NCBI GenBank assembly: GCA_001661515.1
Contig: LUVW01000003.1
Coordinates: forward strand, 124,001-188,000
DNA length: 64,000 bases
Reading direction: 5' to 3'
Source of the DNA: Capniomyces stellatus
Taxonomy: Eukaryota; Kickxellomycota; Harpellomycetes; Harpellales; Legeriomycetaceae
The notes under the pieces: model-generated
What the model was told of the DNA's origin: nothing
Databases searched by the model: none
Seen by the model: the letters and a program-made list of their open reading frames with translations, nothing else
Shown here: positions 1 through 13,692 of the stretch, one piece after another
Layout of the letters: every line of letters begins with the position of its first letter
Numbering within the stretch: position 1 is the stretch's first letter
Made by a program: the position numbers and the translations under genes

Positions 1-514
1 AGGTAGGTTGATGGTAGCAAAGGCCAAACAAACAAGTTAGACTGAAGTGGTGCTTAAATGAAGCGACCTATAAGTCGAATTATTGCGTTCATTATTTTTC
101 AACACTTTTTTTTTTTTCCAATTGTGTTGATTGTATTCTAATTTTAGAACATCAAAAAGCTCAAATAAATGCACCTTACTTTTAACATATAAAATAGCTA
201 AAGAAAAACAGGCAACGTTTAAACGGGTCTAGGATACAAAATTTCACCAAATACTACGTTCTTTAGTATTTTTAAATTGAGATTGAAATAAGATAGAAGT
301 AAAAAAGAAAAAGAAAAAGCAAAATAAACAATCACAAGTGTTGAAACATTAGGTAAACAAATTAATACAATCTGGTATCGTGCTTGCTTGTTTTCATCAT
401 CCCTAGCTTTTCTTTTCTTTTTTTTTATCGCTTTTACTAACCAATCTACTACGTTTTCACATTTGCAACGTCGTTGTCTAGGCTTTATCTAGATTGGAAA
501 ACACATAACACAAG
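1..514. other. Intergenic, upstream of SEC63
   Basis: This AT-rich stretch has poly-T and poly-A runs and no ORF I can support. The part next to SEC63 (about 370-514) is pyrimidine-rich and probably holds its promoter and 5' UTR. Nothing else was recognised. Confidence 0.5.
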
Positions 515-3500
515 ATGGCTAATTACACCTATGATGAGTCGGGTGTGACGTTTTTTTACTTTGCACTTACGATAATCTCTCTGGTTGTTGTACCAAGCAC
601 CATAGCGATTTTGTCAGGAAGTTGTAAGTACAATCTCATCTAAAATAATAGGACCGTGCAGTTTTGGTATAGAGTGATTGAATTCTTGGACAGATGAGAT
701 GATACTCTGACCTTACTAGCTTTCTTTTTCTCTGGAAAAGAAATAGTAATACTTAAAGATGACGGGGGGAAAGGAGAGACATGCAACGCTTGACGTCATC
801 TGAATATACAAACACACTACACCCTCCTGCGCTGTGTATAATCAAAGCATACTTGTGTTCTAACCTGTTTGTTTAAAAATAAATATAAACGCAAATAGTC
901 GCAAAGCAGAAGGTGAAATCCAACACGCTTAAATTTAAAACACGAAAGACGGAGGAAAAAACAAACTCTTCAGGACTAAAGTAAAACTAAACACAATATT
1001 GACAAGAAAATAACCATGCCACATCGCTTTGCTATGTAGTGAATGTGTGACCTGAAACTGATAAATATTACTACTAAAAACTATTAGATATGGACTATTG
1101 GCATTGGGATGGGTTTTGATTGCCCTGCTTGGCTACCAAGTTAAAGTCAGAGAAGTTATTGTTGGCCCGGCCTGGGACCCTTATGAGATTTTGGGACTTC
1201 AAACTGTAGGTGTACCCTTTTTTTTAAAAAAAAGAAAACTGTCGTTTGTTTAAAGACATGGCTATTATTAGCTTCTGTTTCTGTTTCTGAATCAGAGTTT
1301 TATTGATCGAATGTTAATAGGGTGCAGATTTTCCAAAGATCAAGAAGGCATTTAGACAACTGTCGCTGAAATAGTAAGTTTTGACTAGACAGGGATGGGG
1401 AGGAGGAGTGTTATCAATGCAGATCTTGTAGCTTTTTATGGAACGACTATCATGTACTCGATTACAAAATTACATGTGTATATATATTGATTTTATTATT
1501 ACAGTCATCCGGATAAGGTGGATGACATTGACAAGACTAATGCAGAGGCTTTCTACATTGAGATCACAAGAGCCTACAAGACGTAAGTAATGTAGCACTG
1601 TTTGAATTCTGGAAACACACCAGCCAAATTTGTCATGACCAGCGTTTATCAGAATACTAATACGTACACTTGTGCTTGTATTTGTGTTTGTTCTTGTTAT
1701 AGGTTGACAGACGAGACATCGCGTGAGAATTACGAGAAGTACGGAAACCCCGATGGGTTATTGAGTAAGTGGAGCTTGCTAAACAAGAGTGGCTTTTTTT
1801 TATAAAAAAAGTTGAAATTGGTATTGATGATAATGGTATTGGCGACAATCAGCAGTGACTAATACTCTATGATAATGGAAACGTGATACTTGAATAGCAA
1901 GAACAATGGGCATTGCATTGCCAAGGATCTTGGTAGAAGCGCACACATCGCCATTTGTGATGTTGCTGTATGGTATTATATTTGGGTTTGTGCTACCATA
2001 CTATGTTGGTAAATGGTGGTACAACTCAAACAAATACACAAAAGATGGTATTCTTAACCCTACAATGAGTTCCTACTTTAAAAATATAAGAGAGCCAATC
2101 AGCCAAAGCAGTAAGCACGCAAATACTATTTCTTGTTTATCCCTCTACAGCCAGTTTAAAAATAGCATTAACCAATAAAACAAACCCAACTAAACCCGGT
2201 TGTCCTGATTCCTTGAACTTGTGCGGCTGTAGACCTGATCGATCTTCTTTGTTCAGCAGAGGAGTTTAACGTCGATGGACTAGAGTATGTTGAGAGCGAC
2301 TTGGCCAAACTTACCGAACTGGAGAAAAGAGTGCAGGAAGCAAGTCAATTAGTCGAGTTCAGAGTATTCAAAAGATCAGAAAAGGTGAGTCAACGCCATA
2401 ATGTATTTCAGCATTGAAGTTGCTATTTAGCTTTTGAACTTGATCCTAACAATATTATATTGCACGTACTTCTAACAGTTTCTCAGCGACAGCCAATGGA
2501 AAGCCAAGATCTTACTATACAGCCACTTCCTGCGAGTTGAGGTTAACGACGCTGATCTTGTTGAACGTAAGAACGCCGCTTTATTTCAATTAAATCGTTT
2601 ATATATACCACATTACTTGGTTTAAAGCTAGAGATGGTCACAAGGTTTATATAGACCCTCTAGGTCGATTGATTGTCTGATTGGTTGGCTCTTACTAACA
2701 CGTTCAATTGTGACTTGAAATCAACTAAACTTAGAACAACAAAGAATAATTGAAAAGTCTATTCACTTGGTAAGCCGTGGGCTGATCCAAATCTCCAACT
2801 CTCAAAGCTGGGCGTCATGCACTGCTATATGCGTCAACGTTTTACAGATGCTTGTTCAAGGTGTTCATGAATTCGCTGCTCCATTGCTCCAAGTCCCATA
2901 TATTGACCATAAAGTTTACAACACTCTTTCAAAGGTAAACCCACAAATCCGTACATCTTTACAACCACATATATTCACTAAACTTTCGCCAACTTGAAAT
3001 TATTACTTTTCCTTTCTTTTACTTGTTTTTTGACCATGCTTATTACTATTTTCTTTTCTTTTCTAGAAACACGATCTTTATGGTGTGCATCAACTCAGAA
3101 GACTTTCTGACGATAAAAAGAACCAGGTTTTATCCTCGCTTCAAGAAAACAAGGCTGCCATCATTTCAAGTATTAATAAAATCCCTGAGATCGAGATTTC
3201 TCGTGCCATTTTTGCAGGTTAGTTTTTGTTTTTGATCACTAGGTCTTTATCTTTTAATTGGTATTATTGCCCTGTAATTGTGGGAAACAGTTCGAGTGTA
3301 TATAATTATCCCTTTTCCTTTTCTTTTGCTTTTGCCTTTATTTATATATATGCTTGTTTTTATTCAATAGTTATTGGAGATCATTCAATCACACCACTTT
3401 CAATTGTCACTTTGATGCTCAAGATCAAGATAAAGAACCCAGTACCAAGCTCTAACAAACTCTCCCCAGCAACAACCCAGGCTTCCTCCATGCTGGATTC

Positions 3501-3978
3501 GGTCCAAGAAACCAACTTTGAGGATATTGAGGAAATCTACAACATCACCCAGAAAATCAAGCCCACATCCATCGAGTCTCCTGAAGTCATTTCCCCATAC
3601 TTGGCTGCCCGAAAGCTCTCCAACTGGTGGTTTATTCTCTCTAACCCCCAAAATTCAAAGAGTGTTGTTCCTCCAATGTGCATTTCCGACTTGGAGTCCG
3701 AAAAAATCATTGTTCTTCAATTCCAAGCCCCCCACCAGCCTGGCTCATACGACTTTAGCATCAACATCTTATCTGACTCCTATATTGGCTGCAGTGTCCA
3801 GAAACACTTGAAGCTCGTTGTTTCTAGTGCTTCTGTTCTTCCACCAGAGCCCGATTATGACGACGATATCTCTGAACCTGAGGAGAACTCATTGGCTGCC
3901 CAAATGAATGAAGCTCGAGGCCAAGCAACAAGGGGAGGAAACAGAGACCCTAATGACTCTTCTTCCGATGAAGACTAA
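515..3978 (+). CDS. SEC63: Sec63, ER translocon J-protein
   Basis: Sec63 is the ER membrane J-domain subunit of the Sec62/63 translocon complex and recruits lumenal Hsp70 (BiP/Kar2) for post-translational import. Exons read as 515-623, 1088-1205, 1321-1373, 1505-1582, 1703-1764, 1898-2110, 2257(or 2260)-2384, 2479-2566, 2735-2934, 3067-3217 and 3371-3978, giving about 600 residues. The start MANYTYDESG matches the family N-terminus (NYxYDE). A first membrane segment is followed by a second (YGLLALGWVLIALLGY), then DPYEILGL, then the J domain with YHPDKVDD across the exon 3-4 junction. MGIALPR opens the segment before the third membrane helix. The Sec63/Brl region follows, and the tail is acidic (EPDYDDDISEPEE ... 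SSSDED), as expected for Sec62 binding. Exons 2 to 11 join in phase; exon 1 to 2 does not with the obvious GTAAGT donor, so a microexon or alternative donor is likely there. Exon 7 has a NAGNAG acceptor. Confidence 0.93.
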
Positions 3979-6900
3979 TTTCACATTCACTTTTTGTTTA
4001 TTTATTTCTCTTTTCCATTCTTAATTTACCAACTATTTTCTACATACCTCTTTATTGCCTTGGCCTTCGCCTTTGCCTTTCTACTTTGCTTTACTTTGCT
4101 TTTTTCAGCTTTGAAAATCTGCTGTTTTTTTTAAATATCCTATTTACTATTAATCAAATAAAGAAAATAAAAACTATCATTATTATTTGTGAAAGTCAGG
4201 GTGCAAGCGTTGCTTTCTGCTTGGTGGTCTTTACCGGTTATACCTTCTCCTCTTTTTCTACTTCGCCCGCAGGTACAGTCTTGTCTGTCTTGAATTTACT
4301 TTGGCTACTTTCCTATGTATTTAGCCGAATAATTATCCAAAATTAAGCCATTGATAATTGTTTTGTACAACACCAAAATTTGTGCGTTCTAAAGGTCAAG
4401 CCAAAGAAATACAATTGATAGGAATAAAAATGGTATGTTGTCATTTTCCGAGCTTTATTTTTGACGAATAAAGCTGTTTTGTAAAATCACTATATCCATT
4501 GTTGATAAAAAACCAGGACACTATTTGTCAGCATTCGTTTCAACTATCAACCCGTTGAGACAGTTGTAGTCGTTATTTTTAACCCTAAACTTTGGAAGCA
4601 GAAATAAAATCAAGCAGAACAAAAATTAAAAAAAAACCCCACCCAGTGCTAAGCTACTCTTAAATTGACCAAGTAAATGTATAGCGACGATTGTGGCTGT
4701 GGTTTGGATGACATACCTACAAACCTAGTCAAATATGGTTAGTTTGTCTCACATACACAAGAGAATCCTGTATACATGTTCATTTCTTTATTTCTTTATT
4801 TTCTCCGACTTTTTTTTTTTTTGAGTTTATCAGTAAAGCGAAGAAAAAAAAAAGTATATTACTCATGAATTAAATATGAAAGCAAGAGGAAAAAGATATG
4901 TAACTTTGAAGATGCTACCAAATAGCAAAACCATCAAAGTTCAAAAGACCGACTGTCATGCTAAAGGCATAAAGGGCTAAACACCCAACGAATTCCAACC
5001 ACATGATTTAACATATATTATCGAACAAAATTTTCGAGCAACTATCAATTAAGCCAACAAAAAAAAAAAAATCATCATCCACCTCTACCAATATCCCGCA
5101 CGCTTTTACCGCTATTTTTAAACCCATGGAATTTAAACGCTTGTGGTTGTGTATACGTAGATTTGCATTTGTTTTTGGGGAAGTTGCTAAGCTGAAAGGG
5201 GGGGGGATAAGGAGGAAAGGAGGCTTCTTTTTTTTTTTTCGCTGTTGTTTCATATATCATTTACTTTTAAACGTGAAACCCATTATAAAATATCTGGATT
5301 TTTTCTTTTTAATTGCCTTCTCTTTTACTGTTTATTAATCAACAAGCTCATGTTTTTTTTTGTATATAATGTTCACAAAGGCGGTGCGAATCTCTTAATA
5401 AGAAAATAAATAAACCAAAGTTACTATTAGTGTACATACTCAACTGACTCACTTGTGCATCATGTAATATTGTGTAAAGTGTACGATTTTACATTTGCCA
5501 ATTTGTTCTTTCTTCCTTCATCAAGTTGGTTTCTTCTTCTTCTTCCACTACTGGTCTCATTGACTGTTCAGGCAGAGTTTCCAGCCAGATAATACTTTTT
5601 CTTTTCTTATCATACATCCACATTCAATTCCACTAGTTTTTTTTCTTGTACATATATTTAATTTTTTTGTCACGGGGTTAACTTTTTTTTTTGTTCTGGC
5701 TCTAAAAAAAAAATAGTTATTCACGTAATTTTCAATTTTAATCATGGCAAAGCCACCAACCATATTCTCAACAACTAAATCCAAACAAAATTATATACAT
5801 TTGTTGTATTAATTGGCCTCGATAGCATTCTATTTATTCCCGTACAAACATGATGGTTTTGATAAGCTTTAAAATTGCTTGTACTTTGTCGTGATAATGA
5901 AGCTAATACTAAATAACTTTTATTTGTGCATGTTGTTGATGTTTTGAAAATACTACTAATTTGAGGCTACACACAATTGTGATGACATAGAAAGAAGAAA
6001 CTCTCGAATAAAACGTATCACAAAATAATTATATAAACTACATACCGTCAGCACTGTTAACATGTTTCAACTTTTTGGCTGAGATGACACACAGCTCTTT
6101 GTCATCATTATATCCTACTCTACTTCAGTACATTGCTACTGAATACTTAAATATTAAACTAATCGGTCCAACTCTTGAGTTACAAACCACCAACACAAGG
6201 ACAATTCTCTTTATAGCTACCTAGTGACAAATGATTATTTTTTGTACAATCGATTACAGTGCGTGTTATTTGATGTCACCTAACCACTGTACTGATATCA
6301 ACATTACGCTGTCGGTGTTACAAATTTTTGTTTCATGCTGCTAATAATAACTGTCATTCGATTATAAACCTAAAGACATCACATTTTTTAAAACCGATTC
6401 GTTGCCTTTCCTATCTGTTAATTTGGTTTTAATTCTAAAACAAGAACCTTTTTTTTTTACATTACCTAAACTATTGCTATTTGCACCGGTCTGGCTTGTT
6501 TTTGCTCAATAAGCGCTATTCAGTGCCCACAATTACCAATATACATACCATACTTGCTTGTGTATATAATGACTTGGTTACAGGCAGTTCTTTGAACTGA
6601 GTTAGCCTTACAAATTAGCACAAAAAAAAAGGTTTTGGAATTTTTATGACTTTTCAAATTTACAAACACCTGTATTAACATATTTAACAAATAAATGGAT
6701 TACAACTGAGTTGGCTTTTATTTGCCATTCTGTCATTTTGCCTTGTTTTTTATTTACCTTTATTTATTTTTATTTTTAAAAAAAGTTTGTACGAGGGTTA
6801 TCTATGCTTTTAAGAGTTTCAATTTTACCAAAGTTTTACCAGTATTCTCCCCTCAAACAATTTTTTTTATACAATAGCACGGACTATTTTCAACTTTATT

Positions 6901-7321
6901 AATTGTCAGCGAATAAAGCATGAAGCAATTATTTGTAGCATCGGTCAAACCTTACTTTTCAGAAATAATAATATCTGATTCGCCGATTTTATTTCTGACC
7001 CTACCTGAATAAGCTAATTGGGAACATAAAATGATCGCCGTTTCTAAACCTAGGAGTTGAAAACAGCGTTTTTGCTTTGTTTAAGAGAACATTCTCAGAC
7101 TTATATTTGCACAACAGCTTTTGCTCAAGTATTATTTAGATATGGCGCGATGCATGGTCCAGTTGGTCTACACTTAAATATACCAGCCCAGTCAGATTTG
7201 TATTCAGTAATTAGCTACGCGCTGTATTACCGATGCCCTTATAGCCTTTCCTCTCTTCCTCTGCCATAAACCTCAAGACAACATTACTCGATCTTTTTCA
7301 AATAAAAAAAAACATCTAAAA

Positions 7322-7354
7322 AGTGTATAAAGAGTGTATAAAGAGTGTATAAAG
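7322..7354. repeat. Three tandem copies of AGTGTATAAAG
   Basis: An 11-bp unit is repeated three times head to tail without interruption, and each copy carries a TATAAA core. No gene starts downstream, so a promoter role is not supported. Confidence 0.7.
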
Positions 7355-7710
7355 TCGCACCATCTATCAGCATCTAAGGGTTTCTTTTTTAAAGGGTTGT
7401 GACTGGTTTGCATTAAGCTCCGTTTAAACACTTTAGTGAATATATTGGAGACACGCTTGCGTTTTAAGATTTTAATTGTATAACATCACTTTCTTTCCAT
7501 TTAATTTTAGCATCACACTTTTAAAATCATTAGGGGTTTGTTTACTTTGAGTATTATCTGACCCACTTTATTTCATTTCTTGATTTATGTATTATATAAC
7601 GTGTAAGATATTGAATGGCCGCTTTTGATGGCGAGTGTAACAACAAAGTTGCTTTACTATCCATTTTGATTGCTGCGTCAACGTTTAACCACATAAACAT
7701 AGTCAACTTT

Positions 7711-7764
7711 AAACCTAAACCTAAACCTAAACCTAAACCTAAACCTAAACCTAAACCTAAACCT
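7711..7764. repeat. Telomere-like AAACCT array, 9 copies
   Basis: Nine perfect head-to-tail copies of AAACCT are present (TTTAGG-type on the opposite strand). The unit resembles the TTAGGG/TTTAGGG class of telomere repeats but is identical to neither. Overlapping reading frames give KPKPKP and LGLGLG artefacts. It could be an interstitial telomeric remnant or a simple microsatellite. Confidence 0.85.
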
Positions 7765-10700
7765 AGACTTAGTTCCACACAGATAATTGCTTTTACCGAC
7801 GAATTGAGATGTAGTTAAAACGTTTACTAGTCTAAACTAAATTAGTTTACTTTACCACAAAAATATTTTTGCCCATGTTTTTAGTTGCAAGTATTTTTTT
7901 TTACAAAACCTGTTTGCTTTAGTTTTCAACAGTGCCGATACGTATTTTATCTATAGGAAATCCCGCCTTCGAACGTCTAGACGAGATATTATAAATAGTG
8001 AAACCCCTGCAGAGAACCAACCGGGGCTACCCAGAAGTTTTGTTCGAATATTACAGAGCTAGCAGTATTGGCAATAACACTAGCAAAAGCAATAGAAATA
8101 GGAATAACCATGGAGATTGTAGTTATATCCCAATACTACAAAGCACAGTTCTCAATTTAATTCAGGACTTTTTGGGTGTAGGAATTAGAATCAGCCCTTT
8201 TTTTTGAATTTGCCTTTTTGGTAAAGAAAAAAATTCATTGCAAGACTAGCAAAGCATTTAGTAAAAGCTTGCATTGACTTTTTAAGAAAGTAGATGAAGT
8301 AAAAATAAAAAAAAGAATGTAAAAAATGAGTAAATGAACTTTAGAGCATTTTGTGACGATTAACCCCTTTCCTTACCATCTTTAATTATACCGCTTTAGC
8401 CTAATTAATTGGTCCAATTTACAAAAAATCGACCCTTTGTAATGCGCTCGATCAAGCCATTCAATGGTTTAGATTAAGACTTGTTTGATTTGTGTACAAT
8501 GACTCTTTTAATTAGTTCATTTCCGATTTAAGTTACTTCGACTTTTTATTTTTTGTTAAAGAAATTGACACGAACTTTAAAGTATTGGTAATAACTTGGA
8601 TACTTTGAAGAAAAAAAACAATAAACCCGTAGGCTTATGTCAAAGGGGTTTTTTACTTTATTTGCAATCGATTAAGCCTGAGAAATACTCATTCTTGTGT
8701 ATTTGGTTACTTGCTGTTTATTATTCACAAGAACGACATAATTATAGTTTTATCAATTTCACTAGCTTCTAGGATAAGTTGCCCCTAAATTAATGCTTTT
8801 TCCAAGCCAACAGGTAGTTTATTCGCAAGATTTTCCTTTTAAAATTGTGTAGTCAGTACAATTCCAGTTTCTGATACAATCTTTTCTACCATAAAGTTAA
8901 CTGTGTTTATAATAAGAAAAAGTAGGTATTTTCTTTTTCAAAATTGGCCGCCAAATTGCGAGTTGGTGTTGCTTTTGGATGGCAACATTGACTGGTGCGT
9001 CTTTCACTACTATACCGTTGTTTGATTCCCCCTATTTCACACAAAACTCACGCTTTTGTTTTTTTATCTTTTCGTCTTTGCAATTATACATGTGCTTTTC
9101 CAAATTCGCATTTTCAAAGTCGACTTTTCTAACTTAAAACTAACCCAACTTGGCAGATTAGTATTGCAACTATTTCTGCGTTGATGTTTAGGCTATAGCG
9201 GATTTCGGGCCTATTTAAACACATCTTGTAATTGGCACAATATTTAATAGCCCAATACGGACTATTAGCGCAATCAAAAAGCCAGCTCATCGATTTAGCT
9301 AGCCAACCAAGTCTAGTCTGCTGCTATATTCTAGCGATTTAAATAAGGTAAGAATGTAATAATAATTGTTCAGTTGCGAAAAATACCAACTTTACGAGCC
9401 TAATCTCTGAGAAAAGCATTGATTCTAAATGCAGAGTAAACTGTTGGTGATTATGGAAACCACGGCTATTTATTGCCAATGGCTCTTAACAATACTTTTT
9501 GAACCCTTAGCTTGCTTTATTGATAATTTAAAATCAAAGTAACCAATTGTACCTTATTTTAAGACTTCATGGGTTTTTGTAAATACTCAGGATCTTTTCA
9601 CTCACAAAAGCACTTCGCCCCTGAAGTTTGTGAGGATATTATTTGCTTAAAATGCTACTATTATGTATTTCAAATTATACAGTATGATTTTATTTTGCAC
9701 AGATGGTTTAGGATTTAAAATACCATCTTTTTAAAAAGAGGTTCTTGTTACATAATCAACAGCTAATTACCCAACGGTAATACTGTTGGTTTCAAATTGA
9801 TGAAACTCGATTTTGACACATGGAATGCTTTTGGTTAAAGGGTAAGTTTTTTTACATTTCAAACTTTTTTCTATTGAGCACTTTTTTAGCACTTTTTTAT
9901 TTTGTTGAAAATTTTTTTTTAGCTCGTTTTAACCTTCTCTTTGCTTATGTATACAAAAAGTAAAAAACTGGTGAAATCAGTGGTGCGCTATAAAGACTAA
10001 ATGTCAAGTGGAATTCAAGAACCACACTGAATAGCCAATGTACTGCAAAATATAATAGGAGTGGTGTACTCACACTGTCAATAGGTTGCTCGATTGCAGG
10101 CAATTGAGGATAGCATATTTCAACCAACTCAATCTACCAACCTGGTTAAGCAACCTATCGAGTGTTGAGTTGAGAATCTCATAAGTCTCTTACATAATTT
10201 GAGCGGCATTTATAATTGCCCGACGCAATATTACTAGGTTTCAAAGGTTTGTTGGGTTGCTGGGCTTTTTATTTTCATTTCGTATCACTTTTTCAAAATG
10301 AAAAGTAAAAAAAAAAAAGTTTGAATAAGGTTTATCGCAGCATTTCAATTTGAAAATGAGAAGCGAATCACAATATTTCTGAAAGGCAGGATGACTGTGT
10401 TCGTATCTCCAACAACCAAAAACAGGGTATTTACTCTAGCTACAAGTACTATACATTTTTAAAATGAATGCTGAGGTCAGCTTTAACAAAGTTGAAAAAT
10501 AAAGGTTTTGGTATACTCTATCTACTCGCTGATTAAATTAATCCTTTTTTTTCAAATTGGAATCTTTGAAATTAGTCAAATGGTATTATTATTAGATAAA
10601 TAACTAAAAAGTCCGTTTCAGTCCGTTTCAATTAATTTCGATTCACACAATTCAATATTATTTGCCTTCAATCGAATCAAATTGGACACATATATATAAG

Positions 10701-12807
10701 CAGTTTAAGTGAATAAAGTTGGTTTAGATGCCTTAACTTCACACCCAAGTACAATCTAGGTTTACCTTTTCAATTACCACTTAAAGATGACTGTCCTTTT
10801 TCCTTTTTCCTTTTTCCTTTTATAATTATAAATAAAGGTCAACACTCATCCTTTTTTTAAAAAAATGAAAAAGAAAAGCAAAGTTGGAATCTACCTGGAA
10901 ATGTGATTTCTACCATTTTGCCAAAAAAAACTAGAGTGAGATGCAACTTAGCTTTAAAAACGATATTAAAAACTAGTGACACTGTTGTACTTTGGCAGCT
11001 TGTTATTTGTACATCTTAAAACGGTATACTTGGTTATTTTCAAATTGGTGGTTTATCTATTTGGCTGTTTATTGCTAAAAGTTCCAGACAACCCTCTCAC
11101 AGTAATTAAACCAAGATGGTTATTTTATTTTCCATCCAGCTCACCCTATAGCACAAAGACTTTTCAAGGATTATTTTTAGTTTCTATTGATAAAAAAAAT
11201 TAGTAAAAGGCAAATATATCTGCCACATTCGTATTTCTTTGCTACTGCAACTGGTATAACGTATGTATTATTTTTGCGAGGGCGTTAGAAATTTAAACAG
11301 CTATTACAAATAGTTTTTGTATTACAAGAATTTGGCAATAGAGTTAGAAGAGTGAGTGAGTGTTTATTATTAGAAACGCCGATGGTATGTATGTGGGTTC
11401 GGGAACATTTGGATTGTATTATTATTAGATAAAACGTATTGGCGTAATAAGATACATTAACATGAGCTTTTTTTTGCTGTACTGTACTGTACATTCAACA
11501 AATACTCGTCAGGCCAACTGGAGTTGTATAATTTATTAGGTCAATTTAGTAGGCTAATTTTTTAGGTAACCATTTACTATTACTAATAATCAGCTCGGTT
11601 TTAAAGCTGTGGTTCTGTTCGACTCGGCTTATTAAGCAAGGAGTAGAAACACACCATAATAAAACTAAAACACTCGAATAAAAAAAAGACACAAATTGGA
11701 ATGATAAGAATGAAATGCAAGCAGCCAGAATCTTTTGTTGGTTTCTTTCAGAAAAGAAAGTTGCTTATTGCTTTTTGTGCTTTTCTTTTTGTGCCTTAGT
11801 CCTATTTAATGAATCACACAGTAAATTGCACTCAAAACAGTGATGTACTTTTGGTTAATTTATTTATTTATTGCTTTTGGTCAATTTTGATTTAAAGTGA
11901 ATTCAACGAGGTTAAAAACCGCCGCTAATTACAAAGTCTCAAGGCAAAAATGACAAAAAAGCGACCATTTTTTGCAATTTATAATCTTTCCAAGTTTTTA
12001 TGATTTTGTAATAAAAATAAAACAACACAATAGCCCCCCTTGCCAATGGAGCAATTGGAGATAAAGTTGATGTAGAAGATTAAGTAAAAAGCAAATAAAC
12101 AGCTAATCGAGGAAGGAATGGTTGATACAGGTTCATAGGCGTTCTATCGTTGTGAAGAAATTGTATTTTTTTTTCTTCTTCCTGACAATTCCCAACTAAG
12201 ATCCTGGCCGAAAGCACATTGACTAAACCAAGCTATAAATGCTGCATCAGCTCGGAACTAATCAGCTAGGTACAGATTCTACTTAGAAATATTTTAATTC
12301 GGTGCTTTTTACTAAAAAATGCGATGCAAACTTATCCATGACAAATGTTTTAGTAGCAATTTAAATTAGCAAAAAAAATTTTTTTTTCTTTGCTTTGAAA
12401 TCTTACCGTTAAAAACAGTCGTACATAATTGGGTGTTTGATTTAAAGTGTATGTAAAAAAGCTTAATAGGCAAGAGATTGAGCTTTATAAAATGTTTATT
12501 AACAGGAATTCTTGATTATACAAATAAATAGAACTGGTACTACTACAACTAAAAAGTCGTTTATAAAAGTAACAGGATAAAAGTAACAGTGATGATGATA
12601 AATATAATAAAATACCATGGATTGGCTATAACAAAGCAAACGCTGTCCCTTCGTATTTAAACCCAAGAAACCGCCTTACAAAAAAAAACCTTTCTTTCCT
12701 AACCTTAAATCGCATCCCTTATTTTATTTTAAATCATACTGTGGCATTAAACTTTTTAAACATTTATTCGAATTTTCGAAATATTTTAACTTGTAGAGTC
12801 GACGAAG

Positions 12808-13692
12808 ATGGATGTTTTTCTTTCAATTAAAGACAACATAAACTACTTTAACGAGTATGACAACTCGGAAAAAATTGGCTGCACATACTCCTTCTTTGTT
12901 AGGAAGGCTGATGGCACATCGGTAAATATTCTAAACGACGATTATAAAATTGGGCTGCCTAGTCTGCGCGATGAATTTTCATCAAGTCCATCTGTTTCAC
13001 ACAGTTCATTGCCCGAAATATCCTATATTAACAGTGATTTATATCCCGGACAAAAAAACAACAGCGACACATCAAAGTACTCATTCAATCCATCTGTCTG
13101 TAAAAGCAAAACCGAGTCTATATCGCGGGCATCAAAGTCTATGACCAGCAGCAAGAGCGAAGTCACCAAATCTCATCGACACAAATTTCTGTGTCCATAC
13201 CCGGACTGCAACAAAACGTTCACCACAGGGTAACTACTTTTACTGCTTTTTTCACGCCTGTTGTGCTTTATATACTGTTCATAAATACAAAATATTTATG
13301 GATACCATGCCATACATTAACCACAGCTAACAAATCGCACTTTTTATTTTTTTGTAAATAATGGTAAATTCAACTATAGCGGTCATCTGGCAAGACATCA
13401 ACGCATTCACACTGGCGAAAAAAACTTTCCCTGTATTTATGACGGATGCACATCCAGATTTTCAAGACAAGACAACATGATGCAGCACTATAGAACACAC
13501 TTGTCTTCTAAATCTAAAAAGAACTCTGCCTTGCGAAGACTAGTTTTTGTTGGGTCAAACCACACTACACATAGTCCGTTAGAGACAAACCACAAAGACG
13601 GTTACAGCACCAAAAACTATTACTATAACAACTACAACAATGACTCTCCGATATACACTTTGGCAGATGTGGCATCATTCGCTAAATTCTAA
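12808..13692 (+). CDS. Nrg1-type C2H2 zinc-finger transcription factor
   Basis: This is a nuclear DNA-binding protein with two C2H2 fingers, most like fungal Nrg1/Nrg2 repressors of carbon-source and stress genes. Exons 12808-13229 and 13380-13692 join in phase (GG + C) to 244 residues. The intron splits the first finger: CPYPDCNKTFTTG, then GHLARHQRIHTGEKNF, then a second finger with CIYDGCTSRFSRQDNMMQH and YRTH. The combination of TTGGHLARH, HTGEKN and RQDN..QHYRTH is the Nrg signature rather than Msn2 or Mig1. The N-terminal 125 residues are Ser-rich and without a known domain, and the C-terminus is Asn/Tyr-rich. Family assignment rests on the fingers alone, and the target genes are unknown. 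Confidence 0.85.

Larger units (their letters stand above)
3979..12807. other. Gene desert, about 8.8 kb, AT-rich
   Basis: No credible gene was found on either strand. Short ORFs (for example 7057-7269, 7998-8207, 10976-11203) have no recognisable domain, biased composition and no neighbouring exons that join in phase. The stretch contains poly-A/T tracts, a three-copy 11-bp repeat at 7322, a telomere-like hexamer array at 7711, a TCCTTTT repeat near 10795, and a 10-bp inverted pair (ATAGGTTGCT near 10082 and its complement near 10147). One short ATG-led stretch at 4677 (MYSDDCGCGLDDIPTNLVKY) ends at a GT, but no following exon was found. Unrecognised small multi-exon or non-coding RNA genes cannot be excluded. 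Confidence 0.5.

Noticed and set aside
3400..3811. ORFs overlapping the last SEC63 exon
   Set aside because: Other-frame shadows of the Sec63 C-terminal domain.
7554..7818. ORFs with KPKPKP and LGLGLG repeats
   Set aside because: Both strands are open only because of the AAACCT hexamer array.
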